Source: Sinohyriopsis cumingii (taxonomy: Eukaryota > Mollusca > Bivalvia > Unionida > Unionidae). Taken from it: a DNA stretch of 64,000 nt. Location: contig CM068839.1 in assembly GCA_028554795.2 (NCBI GenBank), positions 11,001,220-11,065,219 of the forward strand, written 5' to 3'. Shown one piece after another: positions 1-11,515 of this stretch; the stretch's first letter is position 1; each line of letters starts with the position of its first letter. A program made the position numbers and the translations under genes. Below the pieces are notes generated by a model. That model saw only the letters and a program-made list of their open reading frames with translations. It made no database searches and was not told where the DNA came from.

Positions 1-760
1 ATTTATTTTTATTTTTCCCACTTAATCTGTAATATAATAGAATGTGTAGCACTCCCATGGAAAAACCTAGTCTAACTGTAAACAAGGTTGGCCTTGAACT
101 CAAATTCTATGTAAACATACTGTTTACAACTTACAATCATGGACAAATGTCAAGCACACAATGTATATTAAGTATACTGGGATACTTGTTCTGATGGATG
201 TATAGATTATAGACAACAGGCCATCCCTTAATTCATCTAATCTATCATCAGAGAGTTACATATGTTTTTTTTCCCTTCAGAATAACTTTTATTCCCAAGT
301 CAATTTCTTGACCAAACTTTGTGTATGGGTTGCACTTTGGGTAATAAAACAACTGATAGATTCTGGGATCTAGAGGTTAGAGGTCACCATAGTGATACTA
401 TGATTCAAAGTTTCTGCATAGTAATTTTAGTTCAAGACTGGATATGTTGACAAAAGGTCCCTGTCAATGAGACCCACTTACTGAGAGTCAACCATGCTCT
501 ACTAGTTTCAACAAAACATGGGATGACATATAATGTGACATTCACTGTACTCTAGGTGGAACTGTAGGCACTGCATTTAAATTAGTTGGGCTAAAATCAA
601 CTCCGATCACTGTTTAATTCTGGTAAAATTTTATTTCATTATTTCTTAATATACACTGGTATCAACAACACAATATACAAAAAAATACTTTCCTTCATTT
701 CTCGATACACATTGCCTCAATGATGGTCAGTAAATTATGATGAATGAGCATGTATGAATA
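1..760. other. Gene-poor leading sequence
   Basis: No open reading frame or exon with convincing splice sites was recognised. Positions about 41-170 resemble positions about 9120-9320: both contain blocks close to CCAATGGAAC, a stretch reading tgaactcaaatt, and the block ACAATCATGGACAAA. They are probably two decayed copies of one dispersed repeat. The rest is AT-rich single-copy-looking DNA. Confidence 0.4.
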
Positions 761-1044
761 CTGGTCTTAATCATTTATAACTGTCACACTGTACAAGGTG
801 GCTGATGATTCTATCCTGGTATTAATCATTTATAACTGTCACACTGTACAAGGTGGCTGATGATTCTATCCTGGTATTAATCATTTGTAACTGTCACACT
901 GTACAAGGTGGCTGATGATTATATCCTAGTATTAATCATTTATATGTGTAACTGTCACACTGTACAAGGTGGCTGATGATTCTATCCTGGTATTAATCAT
1001 TTGTAACTGTCACACTGTACAAGGTGGCTGATGATTCTATCCTG
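761..1044. repeat. Minisatellite, 55-bp unit, about 5 copies
   Basis: Five head-to-tail copies of a 55-bp unit containing TGTCACACTGTACAAGGTGG and GCTGATGATTCTATCCTGG. One copy carries a small insertion (tatgtg) near 943. Copies are nearly identical, so the expansion is recent or homogenised. Confidence 0.95.
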
Positions 1045-1309
1045 ACAGATGATAGGTTTTTCTGTGGAAATGATGTAGCACTGAATACATATGTACATCT
1101 GTTACACCACTTCTATGTATATTTAATTTCTCTGGTGAATATCTGCATTGATAAAGTCTTTCCCCACATCATCCCTGTGATAGGCAACCACAAAAGTGGA
1201 CTAAGTTAAATCTGAGGTTACCTTATACTGAGGTTACCTTATACTGAGGTATATAAAAGACCAATATCAAAACTATAATGAAAACCATAACCATTCCAAT
1301 GTAACAATA

Positions 1310-2000
1310 TTGCCTGTGCCATTATGAGGCTCCATGCCAATGTAACAAGATGGTATAGGTTATTATGAGGATCCATACCAATGTAACATGATGGTATGAG
1401 TTATTATGAGGCTCCACACCACTGTAACAAGATGGTAGTTGTTATTATAACTCCATACCAGTGTAAAAAGATGGTGTGTGTTATTATGAGGCTGTACACC
1501 AATGTAACAAGATGGCATGTGTCATTATAAGACTTCGTACCAATGTAACAAGATGGTATGTGTCATTATAAGACTTCATACCAATGTAAGAAGATGGCAT
1601 GTGTCATTATAAGACTTCATACCAATGTAACAAGATGGTATGTGCTATTATGAGGCTTCATACCAATATAACAAGATGTTATTATAAGACTTCATACCAA
1701 TGTAACAAGATGGTATGTGCTATTATGAGGCTTCATACCAATGTAACAAGATGTTATTATGAGGCTCCACACCAATGTAACAAGATGGTATGTGTTATTA
1801 TAAGGCTCCACACCAATGTAACAAGATGGTATGTGTTATGATAAGGCCTCACACCAATGTAACAAGATGGTATGTGTTATGATAAGGCTTCATACCAATG
1901 TAACAAGATGGTATGTGTTAATATGTAGATCCATACCAATGTAACAAGAAAGTATGTATTACTATGAGGCTCCATACCAATATAATAAGATGGTATGGGT
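1310..2000. repeat. Minisatellite, 41-bp unit, about 16 copies
   Basis: Tandem copies of a 41-bp unit with core ACCAATGTAACAAGATGGTA followed by tgtgttattatgaggctcc. The period was checked at 1813 and 1854. Some units are shortened (near 1675 and 1750). Divergence is higher at both edges than in the middle. Short ORFs here are array translations. Confidence 0.95.
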
Positions 2001-2810
2001 GAAACAATACACTTGTGTTATGTATTGATACAATTCATAATACACAGCCTGCTATATGATACATATTGATACACATACAAACTTGATGGTCTTCCATCTT
2101 TGGAAGGTAGGCGTTGCTCTGTTATATATATTGGCATACTGGTTCTATTTCCAATATACAGATTACAGATAGACATAGAGTTATCATATATTTATATGCA
2201 ATTCTCATTGATGAAAATATAACAAAAATACTTTCCAGCAGACTACCTGTAGGTTGTCAGTGAGTTTTATTCAATATTTTAGGCCTTTTAATGTAGGCTC
2301 CATTTAGCTCACTCTAGCCATCACACCCTTTGTTTTGCATGGCACGAATGCTTTGAAAATATCTTTTTACCAATTTCTTATATCTCACTTAAACTTAAAA
2401 GACATTACAATGTTATCTTCAAAACAGAAGAAAAAAAGAAATTTCCTCATGCAAAGAAAATCTCATCTAGAACAAACTAGGCATGGGAATGAGGATAAAT
2501 ACCCAAAAATCTATGACAGTGTAGTTCCTGCAGATGGCCACAGTACTTGTATTTGCTGGTGAAGAAGGAAAACTATTGACAACACCCAGTCGTTTTCTAT
2601 AATTTAAAAAAAAAAAACAATTTTGCACAAAGTGATAAACTTGAGAGGTTTGAAGTCTGCACCCTTGTTGATTCTGTGCTAATTTTATTTATTCCATCAG
2701 AACCATCACTCACTGGTTAAATATCTCTGCATAGAAAGAGAAATTCCAATTCCATGTACAATTTATGGAGAGATGCTGCCAGGATTTTATCTTAAGGGAG
2801 ACCTCCTCCT
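2001..2810. other. No recognisable feature
   Basis: AT-rich sequence with no exon, RNA gene or repeat family that I can support. A 75-codon ORF at 2335-2562 has lysine-rich low-complexity content, no recognisable domain and no splice context. Confidence 0.4.
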
Positions 2811-3215
2811 TTGTCACTGAAATATGGTGGGATTAGAAAAGATGGTTGGGGAAATGGCTATAGTTCAATATTTACCATATACTTCAATATCTGTATCTCT
2901 TCCTTCCTGATCTGCTTTCTTAAACATCCAATGAAATTAAAACCTTTAAAAGATGTCATCTTTAGATGTACATTTATAAGTGTTAATCTCTTAATTATTT
3001 CTGAGCAAATTACTCTGTTCCTTATCTGTGTATGAATATTGCTGTGTGTTCCTTCTGAAGGGGCATATACATAACTAGCTTTGTCAGCTTGAATATGTTG
3101 GGAAACTGATCTTTGTGACTGTTATGTACAATTTTCCAGAGCTCACAGATATTATCTTTTGGATACGTCTGCTCCAAATTAGGAATTTTCACTAACATAA
3201 ACTTCCTTTGTTAAA
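2811..3215 (-). pseudogene. Possible hAT-family transposase C-terminal remnant
   Basis: Read on the minus strand, about 3055-3200 gives a segment containing KDQFPNIFKLTKLVMYMPL and, after a frame break, IRNRVICSEIIKRL. The order FPN-KL, then a P-L block, then a basic RNR block resembles the C-terminal dimerisation region of hAT transposases, which usually reads like FPNL.KLA..L.LP.S followed by ER.FS and K..LRNRL. The ER.FS block itself is not intact and stops interrupt the frame, so any such gene is dead. The match is by eye, and an unrelated decayed ORF is possible. Confidence 0.35.
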
Positions 3216-4310
3216 TCAGTAGTTTACTGACTACTATGCCAGATTTCTTCCATAATGCTATATTCGGGTTTTTAGCCAATCAAATCCATAGCCTGTTTGT
3301 GCAGACGTGAGTTATTCTGATAAATATCTTTGTTTCTTAATTTAAAAAAATTTCATTCTTATTTCTTCAATTTATTTTAACCATGATATGGATACATGGT
3401 TTTGTAGTATATGATATGTAGGGTTAAAATGATTCATAAAAGAAATGGAAACTGCATTCTACTTTTAAATTGTCTGTACCTGAATTAGGCTCAGTATTCT
3501 GCCCTTTCTACATATAATTTTCGAAATAAAGGGAGACTGACCATCATGACATATATATTTGTTTATCCTACATGTATATCTGACTTGTATTTAACACCAT
3601 TTCAGGCTCAAAATCACTTTCTCCATTAACACTTTCCCAGCTCCAATAATTTCACATACTTAATAACTTTAAAAATGTTTGCCATCATCACTATCATTAG
3701 CCAGTATTTGCCAAACGAAATTGTAATGTGAAGATCAACCATGCCGGGAGTCAGACATTTTGATTTTTTTAGGTAGCCCATATCTTAAACATGCATTTAC
3801 AAATCTTTTCTTATGGAAGGTACAAACTATGCCATAGTGGTTATTCCAGGGCACAATATGCAAATCAAATTAAGTTTATAAAACATTCATATCATGCTTG
3901 ATGTGTAAACAGTTGCTGCTTGAAAAACAGATATTGTGACAAGAATGGTTAAATAAAAATTGTATACATCACTGAGCACATTTTCATATGCAGGACTTTC
4001 AACTAATTTGTGGGATTTCTTGTGCATCATTGTTCTCCAAGTGTGTGAATTGATACAAATTTTGTATGATTCATGCAATTGTTCACCCGAACAGTATCTC
4101 AGTTAACTACCTTACATTATCAATAAATGATTGGAGGTTAAACTGTACAGGAACAAGCAATAACCACCAAATGAGAGGTCAGTGTAACATATTTCACTGT
4201 GTGACAAGCCAGTAGTGTAGCCATCAAACTGACCAAAGCAGACAAGATACAATTCAACTTGGAAACTTCATGTAAAAGTAGTTATCAAACGATGAATAAA
4301 GTACTTCATT
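3216..4310. other. No recognisable feature
   Basis: AT-rich DNA with no supported gene. A 63-codon minus-strand ORF at 3887-4078 shows no family resemblance and no splice sites. Confidence 0.4.
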
Positions 4311-4545
4311 ATGCATGTGAAGCACATTTAGAATGTATCCTTTATGCATGTGGAACACATTTAAAATGTATCCTTTATGCATGTGGAACACATTTAGAAT
4401 GTATCCTTTATGCATGTGGAACACATTTAGAATGTATCCTTTATGCATGTGGAACACATTAAGAATGTATCCTTTATGTATGTGGAGCACATTTAGAATG
4501 TATCCTTTATGCATGTGGAACACATTTAGAATGTATCCTTTACGC
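4311..4545. repeat. Minisatellite, 33-bp unit, 7 copies
   Basis: Seven copies of a 33-bp unit with core GCATGTGGAACACATTTAGA followed by atgtatcctttat. Because 33 is a multiple of three, several frames on both strands stay open; these ORFs are by-products of the array. A short poly-G run follows near 4582. Confidence 0.95.
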
Positions 4546-4906
4546 TGAACATACTGCTGGGTTAAGATAATTAGCATTGAATGGGGGGGGGTGCAGATTA
4601 TGAACTATATCACTTTTTGTTAATTTAACAGAGCGAGTATTCTCAAGTCATTTTAGTTTTCACTAACAAAAATGAGTGCCTGTAGCTGCAAATGCTGTTT
4701 CAGATGAATTCTAACTTTAAAGAATAAAAAGTCAAGGCAAACTAATAATAATTATTCATGATTGCTGAAGACTAAAATAACTTGCATATGGTAAGTTTTG
4801 TATCGATTCTCCATCTCTTGTATTGATATGAGTATCTTTACTGCAAAAGTATTAATTCAGCGATATATCAATGAATTGCTTTCACCCCAATAAGATGATC
4901 TATATT

Positions 4907-5380
4907 ACTATGAGGCTATTTACTTATTGTACTATGAGGCTATTTATTTATGCTATGAGGCTATTTACTTATTGTACTATGAGGCTATTTACTTATTGCA
5001 CTATGAGGCTATTTACTTATTGTACTATGAGGCTATTTATTTATGCTATGAGGCTATTTACTTATTGTACTATGAGGCTATTTATTTATGCTATGAGGCT
5101 ATTTACTTACTGTACTATGAGGCTATTTACTTATTGTACTATGAGGCTATTTACTTATTGTACTATGAGGCTATTTACTTACTGTACTATGAGGCTATTT
5201 ACTTATTGTACTATGAGGCTATTTACTTATTGTACTATGAGGCTATTTACTTTTTGTACTATGAGGCTATTTACTTACTGTACTATGAGGCTATTTACTT
5301 ATTGTACTATGAGGCTATTTACTTATTGTACTATGAGGCTATTTACTTATTGTACTATGAGGCTATTTACTTATTGTACT
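4907..5380. repeat. Minisatellite, 24-bp unit, about 20 copies
   Basis: About 20 copies of a 24-bp unit with core ACTATGAGGCTATTTACTTA and a ttgt junction. Shorter variants reading gctatgaggctatttattta occur near 4948, 5042 and 5088. The 186- and 158-codon ORFs over this block are repeat translations with no protein evidence. Confidence 0.95.
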
Positions 5381-7740
5381 TGTTTTCCAAATACTGTATA
5401 TGACTCTCTGATTCATTTTCAAAATGCATGAAAGAAAATGCAATAAAGTGAGAATAATAAATGCATACCAATGATACAAAAATTAATAATAAAATGCACT
5501 AAAACAATTATTTACAAATTGCAAAGCTTAGTCTGAGAAACTGTGCTGAAAGCAAAACAAAAAAGCCTGAAACAAAACACAGTCCTTGTCTGAATGTGGT
5601 AGTGTTTTTCATGTCTTTACATGCACTATATGAAATAAAATGATTCTGCAGGCAAACAAGTGGAGTATTAAAAATTGGTAACAATTGCAGAATTTCTTTA
5701 AGCAGATCACACACACACACACACAAACATTCATTTGAACAAAAAAGAGAGAAAATTCTACTTTTCCAACTGCCGTTCCAATAAATAGTAAATGAACATA
5801 TATATGCACCTTAATTGCTAAATATCAAGTGCAGAAAACAAATAATAACAATCCATGATGTCATTTAATCTAAGGTAACATTATTTCAGGAGACCCAGCA
5901 TCAAATTGTTTATGGCACTTGTTTTCAACTGAATCTGACAAAAATCTGAGCCAATTTGAATATAACAAGACCAAATGAATCTTTGTACAACAAAGAGCAA
6001 ACTTCTGTACTGAAATTCAGTTAAAATTTACTTTTATAGCACCTACTCCTGTAATTTATTTCTGTTAAGCAGCTTCGGAAAAAAAGTAAATTAAAGGTTT
6101 TTCTATCTTAAATCATGGTAGGCATCTTTGATTGTGGACCATTACTGCAAATTCTAAAGTTCATTTTAATGTCAAAATGAAACAAAACAGAATTTACTCA
6201 CCGCAACAGTATATATTATATTGATATATCCAAACTGTGTGTTAAAGTATAAATTTCCAGGCAAGCTTTTAGAAGTACATGTAATTCTGACTGCATTGGA
6301 ATTCATAACATTTATTTACTTTACAATGAGGAGTGGTGACAGCCTGTTAATACTGCATTTTGAGTTTTGAGTACAGTGCAGATGGTAAAGTTCTCTGAAA
6401 TATTCTCTATGTATGTCAGTAAAGTGACGGTAACCATGAAATACTGTACTGAATCTAAGACATTGCATTATGCATGAATAATCATGAACTTTGACCATGT
6501 ATAGTGCATTTTTTCATGCAATGCGTCAAAAGAAGCATGCATACATTTTTCTAGAGCTGTATATTAAGTTGCAGAAGCCATATTTATAATCTTTTCTATC
6601 CATCCATCTGTCCATTAATTAGTACCTCTTGCAACCTCCAAAAGGTATGCAATCCTTATCCATAATTCAATACCATGTGGTATGTGATTTGTATATTACA
6701 AGTAGATATGACTTTTAAAGTTTTTGTCTTTTTAGGTCCAGTTTTAATGGAGTTCTGCACATTTTTTTCAAAATTCATCTTCACTATAATACATCCTTGT
6801 AGCTTCATTGTTGCTCAGAACTTATTCAACATATTCTATGCAAATTGGTGTGTGTATTATCTCACAAACCTTAGAGTGTGCCTTTTAGTTGTTTTGCCTC
6901 CTTTGCAAACGTCACACCCCTTGACTGTGGAGCCTGGTATATTACATCCATTACTAATGACTCGTATTCCACCTTGTACTTCAAACTGGATAGTACCAAT
7001 GATGAAAAAATTACTCTGAGTCATAATTTTTTTCAGAAAAAATGGAGGAAAGTTCATTTTCCTTGTAACATTAATACTGGACATGTTTCATCATGTGGTA
7101 CAAAAATATATATTTTAGCAATATGAAACATATTCAGTATTTACACACAAGCAAAAATTTTCTTTTTGTTATATATCATGAATCAAAGTTTAGATAATTA
7201 AATTCATATTTTAGCCCACCTCCCCCCACCCGTTTTCATAAGTTCACCTCAGTGTCAACCATGTTAATTTGATGATCATTAAAAATATCACCAATTTCAG
7301 AGAACAGTAGGCTTAGGATTAACCTTTCCGTTTCAATAAAATAATTTTTTAACATTATGCAAAATATAACATGGTGTCTGACCCCATCCCTAAAACAAGC
7401 TATAGACATTGCTGACAAGACAGTGAAAGAGAGATAACTTTATCAAAAACAAACCGCATTACCTTTCAATTAAAAAATAAAATTGTCCCCGAAAGGTAAT
7501 ACAGTTTCCATTTGTTGTTCAAGTTAACAAAATATTTGTTTTTCTTGCTACAAGTGTAACTTCTATAGGCACATATATTCAAGTACTGAATGACGTTATG
7601 GGAGCTTGCATAGAAATCGAAAAATATGAAAAAATATTTCACCAATTAACTCTAGAAGAGAATACACACTATAAGAATGAAATTTTTCAGATGCTTCTGG
7701 TAGAAAAGGAAAAATAGAGGCAATATATCCAATATCATAT
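5381..7740. other. Long intergenic stretch, no gene recognised
   Basis: About 2.4 kb with only short unrelated ORFs (up to 114 codons at 6675-7019, with no domain I recognise). It contains a (CA)n run at 5708-5725 and an inverted repeat (attacctttc and gaaaggtaat) at about 7459-7500 that could form a 10-bp stem. No SINE head, LINE or splice-flanked exon was seen. Confidence 0.4.
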
Positions 7741-7930
7741 ACTGGCATACTTGCATGTAAGTAGAGAAAACTGCAAACTGGCTGATCTGGGTCTATGCAG
7801 TATGTTAGAAGAAATCAGTAGAAACGAAAAAAAAACCACAGATCCTGATCTCCCAGCACATAATGTGATGGCAGATTAGTGCCTATGCTGTTTGCAGTTT
7901 GACTTGATTAATAAGCAAGCATATATGGTG
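7741..7930. mobile_element. Foldback MITE, copy A
   Basis: About 190 bp with imperfect terminal inverted repeats: gcatacttgcatgtaagt at the left and aataagcaagcatatatg at the right. The inside is itself partly palindromic around two blocks related to CAGATCTGGGTCTATGCAGT. It shares this layout with copies at about 9846, 10840, 19576 and 33852, which makes it a nonautonomous, DNA-transposon-like repeat family. It lies just downstream of the 3' end of the minus-strand PPSY gene. Confidence 0.65.
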
Positions 7931-8201
7931 CCTATTTAAATAATGATCCCTATATTTATAAATATATCAACAACTTGAAACGTGTTCACAGTACAGGGAT
8001 TCTCCACCACAATGTATGAAATTACATCAGCACAAAACTTAACCAATGTGTGCATAAAACTGACATTCATACAGCCAGGTCTAAGCCAGCTTATCTACAA
8101 AAACAATGTTCTGCAGAAAAATACTTAACTTAGTCTGATAGTCCTAGTTTGATTATCAATACACATGTCTTTCCTTTCAGAAATAAACATTAGTTTATAT
8201 A

Positions 8202-8774
8202 TTACCATAAAAAATCGATATCTGATTCTGAGACACACCACGAGCTCCGATCGCTCCATCTTTCAGCAAGGCCCATTGCCTCCTCATAACTAGGTGGTAA
8301 CTCCCCTGGAAAGCCATTAGGGGGAGCCTCAATGACAGGTATGTATCCATCTGTGATGCTGATATTCTCCTCTTCCAAACTGATACTTGCTCCGCTTACT
8401 GTGTCCACATCACTTCCATTTGAGCTGGAATCATTTTGTCCTTCAATGAGAGGAGAACAGGTAGAATTCTCATTCTGACTTCCTGAGGATACATAGGTAA
8501 AATAATCCTCCACTCTGTTTCCCATAAGAAGGTCTGAGCAGCTAATTCTCCCAAGGCATTTGGGTATGTGAGGATGAAACATGGATACAGTTTCAGAAAA
8601 CTTATTTCTGTAATTCATCGATACTGGAAGATACAAACCAGATGAGCCGTAAAATCTGAATTGATATTGAAAAGATGGTACAAACAAATCATGCTGGTCA
8701 CATCCTCTTGAGTTATGTCTTTGCGATGTGCGCCTAGACCTTCTCTGACCTCGTTTTTTAAAGAAGTCCCACAT
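8202..8774 (-). CDS. PPSY-motif small protein, 190 residues, unassigned
   Basis: Intact 190-codon frame with a normal start and TAA stop. The N-terminus is strongly basic (KKRGQRRSRR at about residues 6-15). A central tyrosine- and phenylalanine-rich part is followed by an acidic, serine-rich half. ELPPSYEEA lies near residues 158-166, a PPxY site of the kind bound by WW domains such as those of NEDD4-type ubiquitin ligases. I see no signal peptide and no membrane helix, so a soluble adaptor or substrate is plausible, but this is inference. Composition is not repetitive and differs from the minisatellite ORFs around it. A splice acceptor lies just upstream, so this looks like the single coding exon of a gene whose 5' exon lies further right. 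I saw no AATAAA signal on this strand downstream. Family unknown to me. Confidence 0.6.
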   Translation of the reverse strand: MWDFFKKRGQRRSRRTSQRHNSRGCDQHDLFVPSFQYQFRFYGSSGLYLPVSMNYRNKFSETVSMFHPHIPKCLGRISCSDLLMGNRVEDYFTYVSSGSQNENSTCSPLIEGQNDSSSNGSDVDTVSGASISLEEENISITDGYIPVIEAPPNGFPGELPPSYEEAMGLAERWSDRSSWCVSESDIDFLW

Positions 8775-8820
8775 CTTGCATGTTCTTTATTCAGTCATAA
8801 CATGGTCTGCAAAGAGAACA
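8775..8820 (-). promoter_or_regulatory. Splice acceptor and 5' leader of the PPSY gene
   Basis: On the minus strand the sequence reads tgttctctttgcag, a good acceptor, with the exon starting at 8806. The leader then contains a three-codon upstream reading frame (ATG TTA TGA, 8803-8795) before the main ATG at 8774. The upstream exon was not located. Confidence 0.5.
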
Positions 8821-9454
8821 AAGTCTGTTCAAATCCAAATCATGAAAGCATGTAAAAACTGATGAATCAGATGCAGCTATTCCTCAATACAACATGTTAG
8901 CCAGTAATTATACCTGAACACAACAGTAAATGATTCCAGACTGATACTGAAAGGAGGAATGAATAATTGTTTACTTAGTCTTCCTTATATGCAGACTGTC
9001 ACCTGACTTATGACAAAACAAAATGCCATGGACTTGGATCATTTCCAATGGCATTTCCATCAAATTTGTAAACAAGGTTGGGTCTGTTTACTTAAATTCT
9101 AGCAAAGAACCTGAAAATATTGGGTAAACCATAGGAATTCCAATGGAACAACCAAGGTCCTGAATTCAAATCCAAGTAAACATGTTATTTACAAATGATC
9201 ATTATGTTAAATTATAATCTACAATCATGGACAAAAGTTAGCTAAGTAATATGTTGTTTACAAATTACAGTTACAATCTACAATCATGGACAAAAATTAA
9301 CACAATATATATTTGGAAAACACAGTAATCATGAAAGTTTCTAGAATAAGCTTGAGTATTAGACACATTTAATCTATCAACACAGCCAAGCCATTATTGT
9401 GGGTGGATAAGTGTTTACCAACCAAGATTTTTCTAACTGGACTTCACTGTACTC
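8821..9454. other. Flank with dispersed repeat copy
   Basis: Probably intron or upstream DNA of the minus-strand PPSY gene. Positions about 9120-9320 resemble 41-170, with the block ACAATCATGGACAAA occurring twice here (near 9220 and 9280). No ORF of note. Confidence 0.4.
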
Positions 9455-9706
9455 AACTGAGTGACTGATTGGTCTAAAGCACTCACCATTTCAGACCATT
9501 GCCATCTCACCTCTGTCTGTGTAGGTTCTCGTCTCGGGTTCAGCCAATGTGGATATGCGAGAAAGCTTGCCAGTAGCTTCTCGTTGGTCGGTGGTTCTTT
9601 CCGGTATCTTCCTGGGTTCTTCCTCCACCATTTACACTGGCCGCCATATAAATCTCGTGCTGAAAAATGGCATTAAACCACAACAACAACAACCACAACA
9701 ACAACA
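9455..9706 (+). mobile_element. tRNA-derived SINE with (AAC)n tail
   Basis: The head contains a box-A-like gattggtctaaagcac and, about 60 bp on, a box-B-like ctcgggttcagcc. The body includes TTCCTCCACCATTTACACTG and GGCCGCCATATAAATC, and it ends in aatggcattaaaccacaac with an AAC-rich tail. The insert is flanked by a direct 9-bp repeat ACTGTACTC (9446-9454 and 9707-9715), as expected for a target-site duplication. Similar SINEs are, from memory, common in molluscs. A related head lies at about 60245-60425 in reverse. Confidence 0.7.
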
Positions 9707-9845
9707 ACTGTACTCGATAACTTTATATTGAAAAATCCAAATACTGGTACCGGTACTTGAAGTCATATTTTTCTTGAAATATGTCTCAATTAATACCTGA
9801 AAACATCCAACATAAAGTACTCTACTATACTATGTTTATGTGTAC

Positions 9846-10060
9846 CATATACACTCACATATATGAAACAAGTCAAACTGCAATAAAGAAATATCTTGAT
9901 CTGCCATAGCATAATGTACCTTCAGATCAGGGTCTATGCCGTTTGTTCTACTGATTACAACTAACAAACTGCACAGACCTAGATCTGCTGGCACATAAGC
10001 AACTGCAGATCTGGGACTATGCAGTTTGCAGTGGACTCATCTTATAAGTGAGTATATACA
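9846..10060. mobile_element. Foldback MITE, copy B
   Basis: About 215 bp. The ends are tatacactcacatatatgaa at the left and cttataagtgagtatata at the right, an imperfect inverted pair. Inside, CAGATCAGGGTCTATGCCGT is mirrored about 40 bp later by a block ending GACCTAGATCTG, so most of the element can fold back. No coding capacity. Confidence 0.7.
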
Positions 10061-10839
10061 GCATGTGCGAAATCAATTACCATGTCTGATTCAAATATAC
10101 GCTGTTTCATAAATAAACTAAAACATGTTCCTTGCAGTTTTGATTTGTTAATCATAAGAACTATATACTATTCTATTCAAAACACTAATATCACTGAACA
10201 CATGTAATACCTATTGCGGGTATATGGGAGAAATAACAAAGTTACGCCCCCATGGGTTCTTGGGGTTTAATCAGATGTGGTGATGAAGAAAAATAATCAC
10301 CAGAAGACCTACAACATATACATATGAAATAATTAAAAGTTATCCAATCCATCACACATGATAAGACCTGGAATTATTAAAAAACTATCATAATGTAATT
10401 CCTAAAAACTTACCAGCACCATGTAGTATTCTGATGTACAAATGTTATTGTCTTTGATACCATTTGCAAAATATTGAGTAACTTACTGCACCCATAAATG
10501 TTGGAATTGACTCTTGGAGTCATTGGAGGAGTGAACAATGGAATATGGAACTTATTAATAGAAACTGGCAGGTGCTGCAAAGGAAGCAAGTCACATGCTA
10601 CTCACTCACCATACATACAACAAAACAACTTGTGTATATGGACAATGGACATCACTGTACTGAATCTGTAACACATAAACACACAAAGACAATAACAATA
10701 ACAAACACTGGTTTACACACATTTCATGCAAATAAATATCAGCTGAATAAACAAACAGCAAAAATCAATTCTCTTTTCTCAAAGCCCAAGTTTATTCATG
10801 TTAAATCTAAGTGGCAGTTTATTATCTGTGTCGATACTG
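10061..10839. other. Spacer between two MITE copies
   Basis: AT-rich sequence with a 103-codon ORF (10545-10856) that runs into the next MITE and has no domain I recognise. I regard it as chance. Confidence 0.4.
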
Positions 10840-11056
10840 TCTATAATTGCTTATAAGTTGAGTCAAACTGAAAACAAACAAAAATCCCAATCTGCCAATG
10901 TTGCATAATGCACCTGCAGATCGAGGTCTATGTTGTTTGTTCTACTGATTACTCCTAACAAACTCTACAGACCCAAATCTACCAGTGCATTATGTGATGG
11001 CAGATCTGGGTCTTTGCAGTTTGTAGTTGGGCTCATCGCTTAAGTAAGTTTATATG
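10840..11056. mobile_element. Foldback MITE, copy C
   Basis: About 215 bp with left end attgcttataagttgagtca and right end gggctcatcgcttaagtaag, imperfectly inverted. The internal palindrome matches copy B, including tctactgattactcctaaca at the centre. It lies about 0.8 kb from copy B in the same orientation. Confidence 0.7.
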
Positions 11057-11489
11057 GCAATTCACTTCGTATAAACTGTCTTAAGGGTATACATCTTCTG
11101 GTCAACCAAGATATTATCTTTGAGTAATCTACACTGTCTACTATTTATTTAACCAAGCAATAACCTGGGCTGTGACATATAAATATGAAGGTTTCATTAT
11201 CTTTGTAACTTGTCAGAGGGAATAGTTCTTGTTGATTTTTTTAACTAATCACTGTGTCTTATTTGTTAAGTTTATATATTCCTAGCTGATGGTGCCAATG
11301 CTTTTTGGGTCATGTGACATTAGATTCCCCCCTCCCATTTCCAGCAGGCGCTAGTATCACAACATTATATTTGTGGTTTGTTTAATGCAGCCAGGATTTA
11401 AGAAGTGTGTATTTTTATATGTTGGTCCTGATTTATGATACACAGTACCCCCCTCTCAGTCACGTGTCATAGCAATAAGTGTATACCAT
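11057..11489. other. Left flank of the LINE
   Basis: No gene recognised. This may include the LINE 5' untranslated region, but the 5' boundary cannot be fixed because no target-site duplication was found for the element. Confidence 0.3.
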
Positions 11490-11515
11490 AGTCCTCAGCT
11501 CAGACAAGTCTGTTG

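Noticed and set aside
4254-5431. ORFs of 107-186 codons
   Set aside because: Translations of 33- and 24-bp arrays.
6675-7126. ORFs of 82-114 codons near 6.7-7.1 kb
   Set aside because: Overlapping frames on both strands with no domain, splice site or conserved motif.
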